From Anaerolineales bacterium (GTDB taxonomy: Bacteria > Chloroflexota > Anaerolineae > Anaerolineales > E44-bin32), in assembly GCA_011772595.1 (NCBI GenBank), contig WVZH01000343.1, positions 29,856-37,707 on the forward strand: a DNA stretch of 7,852 bases. Direction: 5' to 3'. Each line of letters begins with the position of its first letter. Position 1 is the stretch's first letter. The notes below the pieces were generated by a model. The model was not told the DNA's origin. It ran no database searches and saw only the letters and a program-made list of their open reading frames with translations. Of the stretch, positions 6,565 through 7,852 are shown piece after piece. A program made the translations under genes and the position numbers.

Positions 6565-6972
6565 TCAATCAGAGGCATTCTTTTCCCCACGACCCACGCG
6601 CCTGCCAAGTCCTCCGCTCCCAGAGCGGCCCAAGAATGCTGTCCGCAACATATCTTTAAATCTGCGACGCCGTCGGCCACGTGCTACCCTGCCCCGCTGC
6701 GGCCGCTCGTGAATTACATGTCGCGGCCTTGCGCTCACCGGTCGAACGCGGATCTGATGCGCTGTTTGGCGATCGATCGCCAAGCGGCTACCACGCACAC
6801 AGATGATCAAGGGTTGGCCGTGCGCTGACTTCAACACCGTGATCTTCGTGTGCGGATTGAGCCCCAATTCCGCCAATCGCAAACTCGAAGGTCCGTTGGC
6901 GCGGAAGCCGACCAACTCGACAGTCTCCCCCTCCTCGATCCTATCCAGCGGCGTCGTACGATCGTGACTCAA
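6565..6972 (-). CDS. feoA: FeoA with Arg-rich C-terminal extension
   Basis: A small SH3-like accessory protein of ferrous iron uptake, thought to bind FeoB and modulate its activity. Residues 9-79 are a complete FeoA domain (LDRIEEGETVELVGF, LRLAELGLNPHTKITVLKSA, IICVRGSRLAIDRQTAHQIRVRP). FeoA is usually about 75-90 residues; here a further 55 or so follow, rich in Arg and Gly (for example RVARGRRRRRFKDMLR at 95-110 and GGLGRRVGRG at 120-129). The tail could touch nucleic acid, acidic lipids or the FeoB G protein; that is speculation. The TTG start at 6972 is supported by GGAG about 8 nt upstream and by the absence of other candidates. The gene lies 23 nt after the dtxR stop, and its TGA overlaps the alternative TTG of the G-protein gene. 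Confidence 0.92.
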   Translation of the reverse strand: MSHDRTTPLDRIEEGETVELVGFRANGPSSLRLAELGLNPHTKITVLKSAHGQPLIICVRGSRLAIDRQTAHQIRVRPVSARPRHVIHERPQRGRVARGRRRRRFKDMLRTAFLGRSGSGGLGRRVGRGEKNASD

Positions 6973-6995
6973 ATGCCCCTCTCCGCGCGCGTGCC

Positions 6996-7679
6996 TCAGA
7001 CGGGCACCCTTTTTTCAACCACGACATGCGCTGCAATCCTGCGCCCCAAGGCATGGATTTCCTCCCCCAAACGCACGGATATCGGCCCCTCGAACGGCGC
7101 GATCTCCTCCACAGCGACTGTCACCCCGGGCTTGATACCGCGCGCCGCCAAATACCCACACAGAATGTCGTAATCATCTTCCGGTAGGATACGTAAGACC
7201 TTCCCAGCCTCACCCGCTGTGAGATCTACAAGTGAGACGCCCTCCATTGGGGGCATCTCGCCCTCAGGCGAGGGGATCGGGTTTCCATGCGGGCAGGTCT
7301 TGGGTTGATCCAAGTAAATCCCCAACGCATCGATCACCTCTTCATCGGTGGCGTGCTCCAGACGGCAGGCGTACTCGTGCACACGCTCCCACGGGATCTC
7401 AAGCTTGTCGACGAGCAAACACTCCCAGAGACGATGACGTCGAATGACGATGTTGGCCCTGCGCGTACCCTCTTGCGTGAGATGAACTCCTTTGTAGGGT
7501 GTGTGCTCGACCAATCCACGATCTTGCAAACGATGGATCATCTCACTCGCAGACACGGTCGCGATCCCAAGCCGTCCGGCGATACTGGTGACCGGCACGG
7601 GCCGGCGCTCCGCGGACAGCTCAGCGATGGACTTTAGATACATCTCTGCGCTTTCACCGAAATGCTTTTGTTGAACCAC
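6996..7679 (-). CDS. DtxR/IdeR-family iron-dependent transcriptional repressor
   Basis: A metal-activated repressor. It contains an N-terminal winged helix (VPVTSIAGRLGIATVSASEMIHRLQDRGLVEHTPYKGVHLTQEG), a dimerisation and metal domain, and a C-terminal SH3/FeoA-like domain (about the last 80 residues, SLVDLTAGEAGKVLRI to the end). Aligning with C. diphtheriae DtxR gives every ligand at constant offset: Met10, His79, Glu83, His98, Cys102, Glu105 and His106 correspond here to Met13, His82, Glu86, His101, Cys105, Glu108 and His109 (numbered from the GTG). The Met/Cys ligand set points to an Fe2+ sensor rather than the Mn2+-type MntR. CPHGNPIP is also conserved. The GTG at 7679 is chosen because GGGAG (7687-7691) stands 7 nt upstream; a TTG at 7697 would add six residues with a poor ribosome site. 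It is first in the feo operon, preceded by two palindromic boxes, so autoregulation is likely. Confidence 0.93.
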   Translation of the reverse strand: MVQQKHFGESAEMYLKSIAELSAERRPVPVTSIAGRLGIATVSASEMIHRLQDRGLVEHTPYKGVHLTQEGTRRANIVIRRHRLWECLLVDKLEIPWERVHEYACRLEHATDEEVIDALGIYLDQPKTCPHGNPIPSPEGEMPPMEGVSLVDLTAGEAGKVLRILPEDDYDILCGYLAARGIKPGVTVAVEEIAPFEGPISVRLGEEIHALGRRIAAHVVVEKRVPV

Positions 7680-7686
7680 CTTGCGA

Positions 7687-7691
7687 CTCCC
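7687..7691 (-). promoter_or_regulatory. Ribosome binding site deciding the dtxR start
   Basis: GGGAG on the minus strand, 7 nt before the GTG at 7679. It lies inside the frame that would be read from the alternative TTG at 7697, which itself lacks a good site, so the GTG start is preferred. Confidence 0.55.
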
Positions 7692-7731
7692 AGGCAATCT
7701 TGGACCCAGCCCCTAGCGATGAGGTTGAGAT

Positions 7732-7745
7732 CAAGGAATGCCTTA
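7732..7745. promoter_or_regulatory. Putative DtxR-type operator, box 2 (leader)
   Basis: CAAGGAATGCCTTA is an imperfect palindrome of the AAGG-N4-CCTT type. It is centred 24 bp from the matching box at 7756-7769, downstream of the predicted -10 in the transcribed leader. Pairing with the box over the promoter suggests two bound dimers of the repressor; binding is inferred. Confidence 0.5.
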
Positions 7746-7752
7746 CGTATGC

Positions 7753-7772
7753 ATATTAGGCTGGCCTTATAT
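7753..7772. promoter_or_regulatory. Putative DtxR-type iron box over the feo promoter, box 1
   Basis: ATAT-T-AGGC-TG-GCCT-T-ATAT is a 20-bp inverted repeat, interrupted only by the central pair and one T/T mismatch in each arm. The core TTAGGCTGGCCTTA has the TTAGG/CCTWA halves of DtxR/IdeR sites but with a shorter spacer than the classical 19-bp box. It covers the predicted -10 box of the operon whose first gene encodes the repressor. Confidence 0.62.
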
Positions 7773-7793
7773 TATTTCTCACATTGGTGCAAA
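7766..7793 (-). promoter_or_regulatory. Predicted promoter of the dtxR-feo operon
   Basis: On the minus strand a -10 box TATAAG (7766-7771) is preceded, after 16 bp, by a weak -35 box TTTGCA (7788-7793). The start would be near 7760, giving a leader of about 80 nt before the GTG at 7679. Overlap with the iron box fits repression when iron is plentiful. Confidence 0.5.
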
Positions 7794-7798
7794 TCACG

Positions 7799-7810
7799 TG
7801 ACAAGTGTCA
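7799..7810. promoter_or_regulatory. TGACA-AG-TGTCA palindrome upstream of the feo promoter
   Basis: A perfect inverted repeat with 5-bp arms and a 2-bp spacer lies just upstream of the predicted -35 box (centre about 45 bp from the likely start). This is a usual place for an activator site. No protein can be named for it, and a repeat this short could be chance. Confidence 0.25.
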
Positions 7811-7852
7811 TTGTGCGCGCTGGCACTTCTTCCTACGAAAAAGCTTCCCGGA

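Noticed and set aside
7798..7852. Start of a divergent plus-strand gene at the GTG 7798
   Set aside because: The frame stays open for only 18 codons to the window edge, has no ribosome site, and overlaps the upstream palindrome; there is not enough to call it.

Overview
The window is a metal-homeostasis locus on bacterial chromosomal DNA of moderately high GC. I lean towards Chloroflexota: a bacterial TrmB-type regulator, a stand-alone dual-specificity phosphatase, a FeoB divided into two ORFs, frequent GTG/TTG starts and a GTAGGGGCAATTC-type palindrome are all things I associate with that phylum. This is recollection, not proof.

Layout: (i) 1-506, minus strand, the N-terminal two thirds of an exonuclease III, cut by the window edge. 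(ii) 584-1204, minus strand, a dual-specificity/tyrosine phosphatase. (iii) 1205-1348, a divergent control region with a 14-bp perfect palindrome, a 34-nt REP-like palindrome, a sigma70-type promoter and a TTAGT/ACTAA operator cluster. (iv) 1349-2895, plus strand, a two-gene operon: a TrmB-like regulator coupled through an ATGA overlap to a ZIP-family metal importer. (v) 7697 down to 2892, minus strand, a six-gene operon: DtxR-type iron repressor, FeoA with an Arg-rich tail, FeoB G protein, FeoB membrane permease, a FeoC-like winged-helix Cys protein, and an APH-fold kinase. (vi) 7698-7852, the promoter and operator region of the Feo operon.

The two metal-uptake operons run towards each other and their last genes overlap by about 3 bases at 2892-2895. 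The DtxR protein keeps every metal ligand of the classical iron-activated repressor and probably controls its own operon. By eye I found one 14-bp palindrome class, approximately TAAGG-NNTS-CCTTA, exactly three times: twice in front of dtxR-feo and once at the phosphatase start, in the region shared with the TrmB-ZIP operon. All three are intergenic, which suggests one iron regulon joining both ends of the window. The ZIP operon also carries its own palindrome over the -10 element, suggesting local repression, perhaps by the TrmB-like protein.

The less ordinary features are the FeoB split exactly in the linker between the G domain and the helical domain, the kinase at the end of a ferrous-iron operon, the shared operator, and the basic tail of FeoA. 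I see no mobile element, CRISPR array, tRNA or rRNA.
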